Source: CAYPTB01 sp964413535 (GTDB lineage Bacteria; Planctomycetota; UBA1135; GCA-002686595). From it: a stretch of 64,000 nt of DNA. The stretch lies in the NCBI GenBank assembly GCA_964413535.1, contig CAYPTB010000055.1, forward strand, positions 124,001 through 188,000. Direction: 5' to 3'. The translations under genes were made by a program, and so were the position numbers. The notes beneath the pieces were generated by a model. The model did not search any database. It was not told where the DNA came from and worked only from the letters and a program-made list of their open reading frames with translations. The first letter of the stretch is position 1, and each line of letters starts with the position of its first letter. Shown here one piece after another: positions 39,524 through 48,892 of this stretch.

Positions 39524-41911
39524 TCACACCAATTCGAGGCGCTTGCGTAGGATCCATTCGGCCGAAAGCAGCGCGAGGGCAACCAGCAGCGTGCCCCAGT
39601 TGTCCCACGCATCCCGCAGCCGCGAGGAAATGGGCTCGCGGCGCTCCTCGCCCCCGGGGAATTCGCTCGCGAGCTCCGGAAGCCCCGCCAGGCCGACCGC
39701 CCTCCCGCCCGTCAGCGCCGAGAGACCCGCCAGGGCCTCGGGGTCGGGCGAGGGGTTCTGGCTCTCGCGGGAGGGCAGGACGACCTCGAACTCCGTCGTG
39801 GAAACGCGGTTCCCGTCGACCTGGATCCAGGCCTGGTGCAGTCCCTGCCGCTCGGGCTGGAAGGAGCCCCGGTACAGACCCGGCCGACCCGAGACGGCGG
39901 TCAGCGGGAGCTCGTGCTCGCGTCCCTCGGAGTCGCTCCACGCGCCTTCGAGGACCGGGCGCTCGCTGGGTCGATAGTCCTCGTCGAGCGCGCGCGCCTC
40001 GAGCGCGATGCGCTCGTCCAGGTCGTAGGAGTTGCGGGGTGTCTCGATGCGATAGCGGCGGTCGCCGCTCTTCAACCGACCGAGCGCGAGCCAGCGGATC
40101 GAGTTGCGCCAGAACTGCTCGTGGTAGCGCTTCCCGTAGCGCCAGTACCAGCGCCAGGTCGAGTCGACGGCGAGGAACATCGTCCGTCCCGCCGGATAGT
40201 AGCCGGTGACGAGCAGCGGGTAGCGCTCCTGCCGCTGGCTCGTGTCCGTGGGATGCCGCAGGAGCACCTGGGCGCCGGGCTTGGCGCGCGTCACCGGCGC
40301 GTACCAGTAGAAACCCGACAGGCCCCCCTCGTCCTCCCAGAGCTCGCGATTGACCTCGAGGTCGGGGTGCAGGCGCACGATCTCGTGCGGATTGGCGGGA
40401 TCCTCGAGCGTCGGACGGAAGGGGAGCCGCGTGTCGCCCTCGAACCCGTGCAGGGTTCCCGTGTCGACGACGATGGGCAGGAGCTCGCGCAACGTGTCGT
40501 TCAGCACGAACGTGCGCGGGTTCTCGAACTCACCGGCTTGGAACAGGAGCCCGCCGCCGCCCGCGACGAACTCGCGCAGCGACGCCATGAACTCCTCGAC
40601 GCGCGCGGGATCCGGGGAGATCTCGCTCGGGTTCACGTCGCCCAGGAGGATCACGTCGTACGAGTCGAGCAGCGTGCGACGGTCGGTGGGCACCTCCTGG
40701 AGCGGCGGCAGACCGGCCGAGCTCTCCTGCGGGAAGTCGGGCGTCGCCGAGAGCAGGAAGCACTGGAACTCGATGTTCTCGTCGGCGCGCTTCAAGAGGT
40801 CGAGAGCGAGGCGGCGGTACTCCCAGCGCGGATAGCCTTCGACGTACAGGACGCGGATCTTCTCGCGCGAGATGGGAACGGTGACCTCGCGCTGGTTGTC
40901 GTCGACGAGCGTCTCGTCCTCGAGCGGCGGGACGGACACGCGGAAGCGACGCTTGCCCGAGTCGCTCGCCGCGCGGCCGGGCGGGGCGACGAGGACCACG
41001 CGGCGGCCGCGCTCGGACAGCTCGACCTCCTCCTCGACCACCGTGCGCGGCCGCGAGCCGTCCTCGAACAGCTCGTCGAGCACGACCTGCACCGTCTCGT
41101 CCTGCGTTCCGCGCCCCGTGACGCGCACCGTGATCGCGAGCTCGTCGCCTTCGAGCGCGTTCTGCGGCGCCTCGACCAGCTCCACAACGGCGTTCCTCTC
41201 CGGCCGCGTGTCGCCCACGACGACCGTGTGGACCGGGATCCCGGTCCCGTTCGCCGCGCGCGCGGCGTCGAACACGGGCAGTCCCCCGGTGACGCGGCCG
41301 TCGGAGACCACGACCACGTCCGTGATCGACCGACCCCGCAGCGTGGCCAGGACCTGGGCGAGGGCGTCGCCGAGGTGCGTCGCGTGGCCGCTGCCGGCGA
41401 GGTCCGCGAGGTTCGAAAGAGGTGTGACCGTGTCGGAGAAGCGGTACATGCGAACGCCGTAGCCCTTCGCACCCAGCACGGGCAGGAGCTCGCGTTCGAC
41501 TCCCGCGCGCAAGAGGTCGAGACGCACGCGCTCCTCGCGACCGTTCGCGGCGCCGCCCGTGAGGCGTTGGATCGCGCGCCGCGCGGCATCGTCGCCGGCG
41601 TAGGACTCGCGTCGCTGCATGCTGGCGGAGTCGTCGAGCAAGAGGACCACCTCCGCCGGATGGACTTCCTCCCGGCGCTCGATCACGACCGGACGGCACA
41701 GCACGAGGAACAGCACGAGGAGCGCGCCGAAACGCAGGCCGCTGAGCAGCACGCGCGGCGCGCTGGCCAGCGGCTCGCGCCGGTAGCTCGCCCACGCGAC
41801 GAGCAAGAGCAAGGGCACGACCACGAGCACGAAGACCCACGGAGCCGGTGCTTCGTACAGGCGCAAGCTCTCGCGCAGACCCGTACCGGTGGCTTCCTGG
41901 AGCTCGATCAC
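39524..41911 (-). CDS. vWA/glutamine-amidotransferase-like membrane protein
   Basis: 795 aa; GTG start overlaps the previous stop (GTGA). Two N-terminal helices (WVFVLVVVPLLLLVAWA, FGALLVLFLVLCRP) are followed by a von Willebrand A domain with MIDAS DDSAS (in EVVLLLDDSASMQRR). After that comes a class I GATase-like fold (IRVLYVEGYPRWEYRRLAL, DVILLGDVNPSEI), without an obvious catalytic triad, and a C-terminal helix (LLVALALLSAEWILRKRL). This is the large 'membrane protein' of BatA-containing planctomycete operons. It is anchored in the inner membrane with the vWA and GATase-like parts outside the membrane. Confidence 0.85.
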   Translation of the reverse strand: MIELQEATGTGLRESLRLYEAPAPWVFVLVVVPLLLLVAWASYRREPLASAPRVLLSGLRFGALLVLFLVLCRPVVIERREEVHPAEVVLLLDDSASMQRRESYAGDDAARRAIQRLTGGAANGREERVRLDLLRAGVERELLPVLGAKGYGVRMYRFSDTVTPLSNLADLAGSGHATHLGDALAQVLATLRGRSITDVVVVSDGRVTGGLPVFDAARAANGTGIPVHTVVVGDTRPERNAVVELVEAPQNALEGDELAITVRVTGRGTQDETVQVVLDELFEDGSRPRTVVEEEVELSERGRRVVLVAPPGRAASDSGKRRFRVSVPPLEDETLVDDNQREVTVPISREKIRVLYVEGYPRWEYRRLALDLLKRADENIEFQCFLLSATPDFPQESSAGLPPLQEVPTDRRTLLDSYDVILLGDVNPSEISPDPARVEEFMASLREFVAGGGGLLFQAGEFENPRTFVLNDTLRELLPIVVDTGTLHGFEGDTRLPFRPTLEDPANPHEIVRLHPDLEVNRELWEDEGGLSGFYWYAPVTRAKPGAQVLLRHPTDTSQRQERYPLLVTGYYPAGRTMFLAVDSTWRWYWRYGKRYHEQFWRNSIRWLALGRLKSGDRRYRIETPRNSYDLDERIALEARALDEDYRPSERPVLEGAWSDSEGREHELPLTAVSGRPGLYRGSFQPERQGLHQAWIQVDGNRVSTTEFEVVLPSRESQNPSPDPEALAGLSALTGGRAVGLAGLPELASEFPGGEERREPISSRLRDAWDNWGTLLVALALLSAEWILRKRLELV

Positions 41912-44172
41912 GGGCTCCACCTCCGGCGGCGGCCGACGAAGCCGGCCCACAAGGACTCGAGGATCAGCACAGCGAGACAGAGGCGCGCGAACCCGCGCCA
42001 CAGCTCACCGGAGTGCGAGCTCTGGTCGACGCCGTCCTCGTTCCCATCGCCTGCGACGATCGGCACGAGTGCGGCATGCAGGCCCGCGAGCTCCTCGGGA
42101 GCGATGCGCGCGAGATCGCCCTCGTCGGCGTCGAACTGGAGCGCGAGCGCGAGCGTCTCGTCCAGGGTCTCGACGCGCCACAGACCGACTTCGTCGAGCG
42201 GCGGGAGCGGGGGCAGGCTCCACCGTCCGCCGCCGACCTCCGTCGGCTCTCCCTCGAGGGTGCGGCTCGTCCCGTCGGGATGGATCAGGGCAGGTGAACG
42301 CGGAAAGCTCTGGACCTCGAGGGCGAGCGCTCGGCCGACCTGGGCGTTGCGCGACGGTCCTCGCGGCCGCCCGGCATGCCGGACGAGCTCGTGCACGAAC
42401 GGCACGAGGCTCCGCGGCGATTCCGGCAGCCGCGTCCAGCCCGGGTCGATCGACGTCGTCCAGCACAGGACCCGGCCGCGGTCGTACTCGCGCTCCATGA
42501 AGAGCGGGCTCTGCGCCTCGTCGTCGAGACGCGCGAGGACGAGCGTGTCCTCGAGCGGAACCGTGGCGAGGAAGGCGTAGATGGGCACCTCGCTGAACAG
42601 CGGTCGCCAGCGGTCCTCGGCGAAGAAGGCGAGCACGGGGTGTTCCGGGTCGAAGACGCCCGCGCGGAAGTAGTCCACGCGTCGATCGCGGACCTCGACG
42701 CGGCGGACGATCTCCGCCGGCATGAGCCCCGTTCCGTCGGCGCGGAACAGGCGCGAGTTGTAGTTCTCGGGGACGACGCGGTCGCCGAGGGTGACGACCA
42801 GCGCGCCGCCGTTGGAGACGTAGCGCTCGAGTCGCTCGACCGCGAGCCCGGAGACGCTCTCCACGTTGGCGAGGAAGATCACGTCGTGTCCCGCGAGCTC
42901 GAACTCGTCCGCTCCGAGCACGTCGGGCGACACGACCGTGGGCTCGAACGGCTCGAAGCCCGCGTCGAAGCCGCTCTCGTCGATCGGCTCGAGCACCGCG
43001 CGCAAGAAGCCGACCTCGTCCCGCTCGATCTCGGCGTGCGGATCGCCGTTGACCAAAAGGACCGACAGCTTCGGCGGGACGAGCACGATCGCGTGCCGCG
43101 AGTCGTCGATCCCGAGCCCGTCGCCCTGCAGGCGAGCTTCCACGACGTGATGTCCGCTGGACGCGAAGACGATCGGGAAGATCTCCTCGACCTCGCTCTG
43201 TGCCCCGATCTCGAGCGTCCGACCCGGTTGTCGCTCGCCGTCGACCACGAGGCTCATGCGCACGCCGGAGACCGCGGCCGGGCCGTGGTTGCGCACCCTG
43301 ACGCCGATCTCGGTGGGGAGTCCGGGACCGAGCGTCGTGCCGACGGTGCGCACGTCGAGGACGCCCAGGTTCGGGGGGACGAGCTCGGACGGACCCAGAT
43401 CCTCCACGAGGACCCGTACGCCCCATTGCTCGAGTCGATCGAGCGGGTGGAGCGTGGCGGCGTCCGCGGACGCGTCGCTCACGGTGCCTTCCGAGCTCGC
43501 ATCTCCCGGTTCCGCCCGCAAGCCGGCGAGGAACGTCTCGCGCTGCACGTCGCTGAGGATCCTGACCTCGAGCATGCCGGCGCCGAGTCCGCCGCGCTCT
43601 TCCTCGTCGCCGATGCCCACGACCTCCGTGAGGACGGCGTGGAGATCCATGGCTTCGTCGCTGGGCTCGGTCAGCGTGGCGAGCATCGAGAGCCCGTCCT
43701 CGGGCGAGCGCCAGGACAGGAGCTCGGGAACGCCCCCCGCCGCGAAGAGCCGCAGGCGATCGCCGCGCTCGGGGCGCAGAGCCAGGATGTGCTCGCGCGC
43801 GCGCGCGAGGATGCGCTCGAACACCGTGTCGACGGTCTCGCGGTAGCCCGTCGAAGCCGACGTGTCGAGCACGAGGACGAGGTCGCGGCGCTTCTCCGTG
43901 AGGGTGACGAGCGGGCTCTCCGAGCTCGTGAAGGGACGCGCGAGCGCAAACGCGAGCAAGGCGACGGCGGCCATGCGCAGGAGCAGCAGGAGCAGGTTCT
44001 CGAGCTGCGAGCGCCGGCGCGTGCGCTTGTAGGCCGCGAGCACGAAACGCATCGCGGCCCAGGGCATCGGCCGGTGCCGCCGGCGGTTGAGGAGGTGGAT
44101 CACGAGCGGAACGCTCGCGAGCAGCGCTCCGAACGCGAGCGCCGTGTTCTGGAAGCCTTCGAGGAAGGGCAT
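41908..44172 (-). CDS. BatA-like aerotolerance protein with vWA domain
   Basis: 754 aa from ATG 44172, which overlaps the DUF58 stop as TGATG. The N-terminal BatA signature (GALLASVPLVIHLLNRRRHRPMPWAAMRF) precedes the second helix (LLLLLLRMAAVALLAFALARP). A vWA domain with MIDAS DTSAS (LVLVLDTSAST) follows. Then come CARDB-like and GATase-like segments (LSVLLVNGDPHAEIERDEV) and a final C-terminal helix. BatA-type proteins are thought to act with MoxR and DUF58 in envelope or metal-cofactor maturation. Confidence 0.85.
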   Translation of the reverse strand: MPFLEGFQNTALAFGALLASVPLVIHLLNRRRHRPMPWAAMRFVLAAYKRTRRRSQLENLLLLLLRMAAVALLAFALARPFTSSESPLVTLTEKRRDLVLVLDTSASTGYRETVDTVFERILARAREHILALRPERGDRLRLFAAGGVPELLSWRSPEDGLSMLATLTEPSDEAMDLHAVLTEVVGIGDEEERGGLGAGMLEVRILSDVQRETFLAGLRAEPGDASSEGTVSDASADAATLHPLDRLEQWGVRVLVEDLGPSELVPPNLGVLDVRTVGTTLGPGLPTEIGVRVRNHGPAAVSGVRMSLVVDGERQPGRTLEIGAQSEVEEIFPIVFASSGHHVVEARLQGDGLGIDDSRHAIVLVPPKLSVLLVNGDPHAEIERDEVGFLRAVLEPIDESGFDAGFEPFEPTVVSPDVLGADEFELAGHDVIFLANVESVSGLAVERLERYVSNGGALVVTLGDRVVPENYNSRLFRADGTGLMPAEIVRRVEVRDRRVDYFRAGVFDPEHPVLAFFAEDRWRPLFSEVPIYAFLATVPLEDTLVLARLDDEAQSPLFMEREYDRGRVLCWTTSIDPGWTRLPESPRSLVPFVHELVRHAGRPRGPSRNAQVGRALALEVQSFPRSPALIHPDGTSRTLEGEPTEVGGGRWSLPPLPPLDEVGLWRVETLDETLALALQFDADEGDLARIAPEELAGLHAALVPIVAGDGNEDGVDQSSHSGELWRGFARLCLAVLILESLWAGFVGRRRRWSP

Positions 44173-45089
44173 CAGACCCGCGCTCCTCCCCGCGCGCGCG
44201 CCGAGCGCCGGGCGAGATAGGTCGAGAGGGCCACGTCGAGCCCCATCGAGGTGGAGATCTGCACGTAGTCGACGGAGAGTGCGCGCGCGTGGCGGTCGAG
44301 CTCGGCGTTGTGCCGTTCGATCTCCTCGAGGTACGCCTGACGGATGGCCTTGGCGTCGATCTTCACGCGCGCGCCGCCTTCGAGGCCGTCCAGCCGCAGG
44401 AGCCCCGCGTACTCGAACGAGAGCTCCTGGGGATCGAGGATCTGGAACAGGATCGGCTCGTGACCCGCGTGCGTCAGGCGCCGCAACCCGGCGACCACCT
44501 TGTCGAGGTCGTCCAGGAAGTCCGAGAACACGGCGACGATCCCGCGCCGCCGCAGGCGCGTGCCGATCCAGGCGAGCACGTCGCCGACGCTGGTGCGACC
44601 CTTCGGCTCGGCCTCCTCGAGCACGCGGATGATGTCGGCTTGCTGGGCGGGGCCGTTCCCGGGCGGGACCTTGCTGCGCGCGCTCTCGTCGAATACGACC
44701 AGCCCCGAGGAGTCGCGCTGCGAGAGAACGAGGTAGGCGATCGAAGCTGCGCACCAGCGCGCGTAGTCGAACTTGCTCCAACGACCGGAGCCGAAGGACA
44801 TCGACTCGCTCGCGTCGACGAGCAGGTGGCAGTCGAAGTTCGTCTCCTCGATGTACTCCTTGACCACCAGGCGGTCGGACTTGGCGTAGATCTTCCAGTC
44901 CACGTGGCGCATCTCGTCGCCGTGGACGTACTGGCGGTGCTCCGCGAACTCGCTCGCGCTCCCGCGGTGCGGCGAACGGTGTTGGCCTGCCCGGTAGCCT
45001 TCGACGACGGTGCGCGCCACGAGCGCGAGCCCCGACAGGCTGTCGATGAGCGCCGGATCGAGCGCTCGGATCGGCGAAGGTCCGGCCAT
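44172..45089 (-). CDS. DUF58 domain protein
   Basis: 305 aa from ATG 45089. It has the family core SPHRGSASEFAEHRQY...GDEMRHVDWKIYAKSDRLVVKEY, followed by a vWA-like fold with DASES (LLVDASESMSFG). DUF58 proteins are the usual partner of MoxR ATPases and are proposed clients or adaptors. MoxR ends two bases upstream. Confidence 0.93.
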   Translation of the reverse strand: MAGPSPIRALDPALIDSLSGLALVARTVVEGYRAGQHRSPHRGSASEFAEHRQYVHGDEMRHVDWKIYAKSDRLVVKEYIEETNFDCHLLVDASESMSFGSGRWSKFDYARWCAASIAYLVLSQRDSSGLVVFDESARSKVPPGNGPAQQADIIRVLEEAEPKGRTSVGDVLAWIGTRLRRRGIVAVFSDFLDDLDKVVAGLRRLTHAGHEPILFQILDPQELSFEYAGLLRLDGLEGGARVKIDAKAIRQAYLEEIERHNAELDRHARALSVDYVQISTSMGLDVALSTYLARRSARARGGARV

Positions 45090-45091
45090 CT

Positions 45092-46126
<1,035 letters not shown>

Positions 46127-46414
46127 GATCGTTCGGGTTCCCCCCCGGTGAGGAGTTGGAGCGGGGAACGGCGCGCAGGGGGACGGTGCGGCCGAGGGCC
46201 TCGACGAAGGCGGGAGCGCCGTACGTACGACGGGAAGCCGAAGCCGAGGAACGCTTCGACCTCCTGTAGGACGAACTGTCGGAGATCATGCCTCCCGGCG
46301 TTGGCCGTGGAAACGCATTCGCGGTCGTCCCCGGCCCGCGGGCAGCGCGGAACGCTGCGTTCCACACAACCCGAACACCCTTGCGCTCCCCGTCGAACGG
46401 CCGGCGAATGGCTC
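46127..46414. other. Upstream region of the MoxR operon with nested palindromes
   Basis: 288 bp without a gene. It holds GCCCGCGGGC (46334-46343) and two overlapping, mutually exclusive hairpins: GCAGCG/CGCTGC (46342-46358) and GGAACG/CGTTCC (46349-46363). This should be the MoxR promoter region, but I see no clear -35/-10 pair on the minus strand. Confidence 0.5.
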
Positions 46415-48535
46415 CTATTCGATCGAGAACGTCCAGAGGGCGTCCTCGCCCACGACGAACAGGAGTCGACCGCGCACGCGAACGCTCCCGCCGGGCGAGC
46501 CCGCGAGCGGGGGGGAAGGGAGCGGGGCGTAGTCCAGCAGGTACAGCTCCCGCCGTCGATCCAGGAGGTAGACGCCGCGATCGCTGGCGAAAGCCAGCCG
46601 CTCCGGGGACCACGCGGCGCCTCCGCCGAAGCGTTCGTCGCGGCCGAGGAACGGCGAGTCGTAGCGTGCGCCGTCCCGCGCGCTCCAGCTCGACGCCACG
46701 CGTCGAGCGCCGTCCTGCGCCGCCACGAAGGCATGGTCGGCGTCCCCTCCCAGGAAGGCGACGCTGAGGCCGATCGCGACCGGCGGTCGAACGAGCGGGC
46801 TCTCCAGGCCCGGCGCACCCCCCGCGCGCAGCCAGTAGACGTGATCGGAGTCCTGCGGCGCGAAGATCACGATCCGCTCGGTGACCTCCGCGGCGTCCCG
46901 AACGCGCGCCACGGCGGGAGCCGCGTTCGTGCGCCAGCCCCGCTCCCCCGTACCGCGGCGCCGGTTCTCGAAGCTCCACAGCACGCGACCGTCGAGCGTG
47001 TCGACCAACACCCCTGCGCCGAGGTGCGTCCCCACGAACACGCTCCCCCCGACTTGCACGAGGGGTTGGCCGGGGTCGGACGCGCGCAGGGGAGCCTCGG
47101 AGCGGAACTCGGTCGGCGCCAGGCCGGCGCCCTGCGCCAGGAGTCGCGCCCACATCGGTTGGCCCGTCGCCAGGTCGAAGCACACGAGCCAAGCGCGCAC
47201 CTCGCCCAGGTACTGGCGCACCTGGACGAACGCCTCGGTCCCGAGGATCAGCGGGCCGGGTTGGAACTCGGCGGAGGAGAAGTCCGCGAGCAGGGCCGGC
47301 GCTTCCACGCGCCCCCCGCCGTCCACGAGCCGGTCGCCGACCACGGCCCACGACAGGGCGGGCAGGTCGGGGCCCGCGGCGCCGAAGGCGGGCGCAGCGG
47401 GTGGCCGAACGCACACGAGCGCGTTCGGCTCGTCGGTGAAGGGGGTCGCGGAACCGTGGACGAGCAGCAGTTCGCCCCCGGCGCAGGCCGGCTCGAGGGG
47501 CCAGTGCCGCGTCCCTCCGGGGAATGCCCGCGCCGGGGGTGTGCGCAGCTCGGCGGGCAGGAGCCGACCGGGCTCGAAGCTCGATTCGCTCCCGCGCGCC
47601 TCGGGCGGCACGAGGACGATTCGATCCGCGGTCTGGACCGCGATCCGGCCGTCCTCGAGGAAAGCGAGGCCCGGGGTCGGGCCCGTCGGCGTCGCGTCGG
47701 CTCCCGAGTTCGTGCGCGTCGAGCGCGCCGCCTTCGGGCGCAGGTCGATGCGACCGATGGGCGCGAGTTCGCGCGCCGTGTCGAACGAGGCGACGGGGTT
47801 GCGCGATTCGCCCGCGATCAGCTCGGCGGCCGCATTCGCGCGCGCCGCCAACGCCTCGAGGTCCGTTCGCGGACGGAGGGCGAGCTCGGCGTGCCGTCGA
47901 CCGCGCGCGCTCCAGCCCACAGCGAGGCGCGGCCTCCCGCTCTCGAGCTCGAGGTCGGCGAGCCGGAGGCAGGCCGTCACCGCCGCGCGCGTCGCCGGGT
48001 TGCGGCGCTCGACCAGGGCGAGCGCGGAGGGAGACCCACCCGCGCGCTCGAGCTCCGAGCGCGCTAGTTCGTCGAAGCGCTGCGACCACGCGCTCTGCTC
48101 CTCGCGTCCGAGCTGCTCCAAGCGCGCGAGCACGGCCTGCTCCACTCCCTGCGTGCGCCGCGCGGCGTCGACGGCGTCGGCGGGCAAGGAGACGGAATCA
48201 CCGGTCGCGCTCGAGGTCAGCGCGGAGCGCCAGGCTTCGAAGGCGGTCAGGCGCGCGCGGTCGAGCTCGCCGCGGAGTGCCTCGGTCCGCTCGGCATAGG
48301 CCGCGTCGCCGCGCGCGAGCGCTTCGGTCGCCGGGCGCGAAACGGGCAGGAAGACGTCGTTGTCGAGGGGGCCTTCGGCGTCGGGTTGCGCGGCGACGAG
48401 GAGGAGGAGGAGGGTGAGGGGGGACAATGGGGGGAGAGGAGAAAGAGAAGAGGAGACGGAGAAGAGAAGACGGGTGAGACGCGTTCGGACGGGTTGCTTG
48501 CCCTTGCCCGTCGACGCGCCGTGCGCTCTGCGCAC
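46415..48535 (-). CDS. PQQ-propeller-like exported protein (start uncertain)
   Basis: About 706 aa if it starts at GTG 48535, giving a basic N-terminus (MRRAHGASTGKGKQ...RTRLTRLL) before a hydrophobic stretch. A TTG at 48427 gives 670 aa with a shorter signal (SPLTLLLLLVAAQPDA). No ATG is in frame, and the upstream 40 codons are pyrimidine-rich. N-terminal helices (about 40-250) lead into propeller blades such as VLVDTLDGRVLWSFENRRRG, LVCFDLATGQPMWARLL and GVYLLDRRRELYLLDYA. It resembles the 1526-aa protein of the neighbouring cluster. Function unknown; probably exported and scaffold-like. Confidence 0.6.
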   Translation of the reverse strand: MRRAHGASTGKGKQPVRTRLTRLLFSVSSSLSPLPPLSPLTLLLLLVAAQPDAEGPLDNDVFLPVSRPATEALARGDAAYAERTEALRGELDRARLTAFEAWRSALTSSATGDSVSLPADAVDAARRTQGVEQAVLARLEQLGREEQSAWSQRFDELARSELERAGGSPSALALVERRNPATRAAVTACLRLADLELESGRPRLAVGWSARGRRHAELALRPRTDLEALAARANAAAELIAGESRNPVASFDTARELAPIGRIDLRPKAARSTRTNSGADATPTGPTPGLAFLEDGRIAVQTADRIVLVPPEARGSESSFEPGRLLPAELRTPPARAFPGGTRHWPLEPACAGGELLLVHGSATPFTDEPNALVCVRPPAAPAFGAAGPDLPALSWAVVGDRLVDGGGRVEAPALLADFSSAEFQPGPLILGTEAFVQVRQYLGEVRAWLVCFDLATGQPMWARLLAQGAGLAPTEFRSEAPLRASDPGQPLVQVGGSVFVGTHLGAGVLVDTLDGRVLWSFENRRRGTGERGWRTNAAPAVARVRDAAEVTERIVIFAPQDSDHVYWLRAGGAPGLESPLVRPPVAIGLSVAFLGGDADHAFVAAQDGARRVASSWSARDGARYDSPFLGRDERFGGGAAWSPERLAFASDRGVYLLDRRRELYLLDYAPLPSPPLAGSPGGSVRVRGRLLFVVGEDALWTFSIE

Positions 48536-48610
48536 GGCTGCGGCACGTGCGACCGGAGGTCGCGTGCCGCGCGCTAGATTGTCGTGGGCGGAGCCCACGA
48601 CATCTAGCGC
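48518..48610 (-). promoter_or_regulatory. Three tandem hairpins between ftsB-like and the PQQ-like gene
   Basis: H1: GCCGTGCGC-TCT-GCGCACGGC (48518-48538), perfect. H2: 15- and 13-nt arms (48540-48554, 48558-48570) around GGA with a 2-nt bulge. H3: GCGCTAGATTGTCGTGGGC (48571-48589), GGA loop, GCCCACGACATCTAGCGC (48593-48610), one bulge. All have three-base loops and lie end to end. H3 contains the ftsB-like TAG stop. They could terminate or process the eno-ftsB transcript and fold in the leader of the next gene. Confidence 0.65.
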
Positions 48611-48888
48611 AGGGCCCCCCTCGGATCCGCGAGCGAGCGCCGCTCCCGCTCGAGGTACAGCGGGTCGCTCTGCGCCCGCAGCAAACGATCGAGCTCTTCG
48701 CGCTCCAGGACGAGCTCGGCATGGCGCGCGCGCAGACTCTCTTCTTCCGCCACGAGACGGCGGTGTTCCTGCAGGGCGGGGCGCAGACCGAGGAGCGCGA
48801 TCTGGATGCACAGTCCGATCGGGACCCACACCGGGCTCCACTCGAGGACGAGGCGCAAGGGAGAGAACGGCTCGCTCGATCGGGACAT
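48604..48888 (-). CDS. FtsB/DivIC-like septum formation protein
   Basis: 94 aa. A short N-terminus, one transmembrane helix (WVPIGLCIQIALLGL, about 22-36) and a coiled coil (HRRLVAEEESLRARHAELVLEREELDRLLRAQ) are followed by DPLYLERERR, the family's C-terminal signature (x-DP-x-x-x-E-x-x-AR). FtsB links divisome subcomplexes. It starts four bases after the enolase stop, and eno-ftsB is a common pair. The overall similarity is weak. Confidence 0.7.
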   Translation of the reverse strand: MSRSSEPFSPLRLVLEWSPVWVPIGLCIQIALLGLRPALQEHRRLVAEEESLRARHAELVLEREELDRLLRAQSDPLYLERERRSLADPRGALR

Positions 48889-48892
48889 GGCG

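Noticed and set aside
48427..48490. Polypurine/polypyrimidine tract as triplex or replication element
   Set aside because: It is part of a coding or leader region of the PQQ-like gene; low complexity alone does not support a special role.
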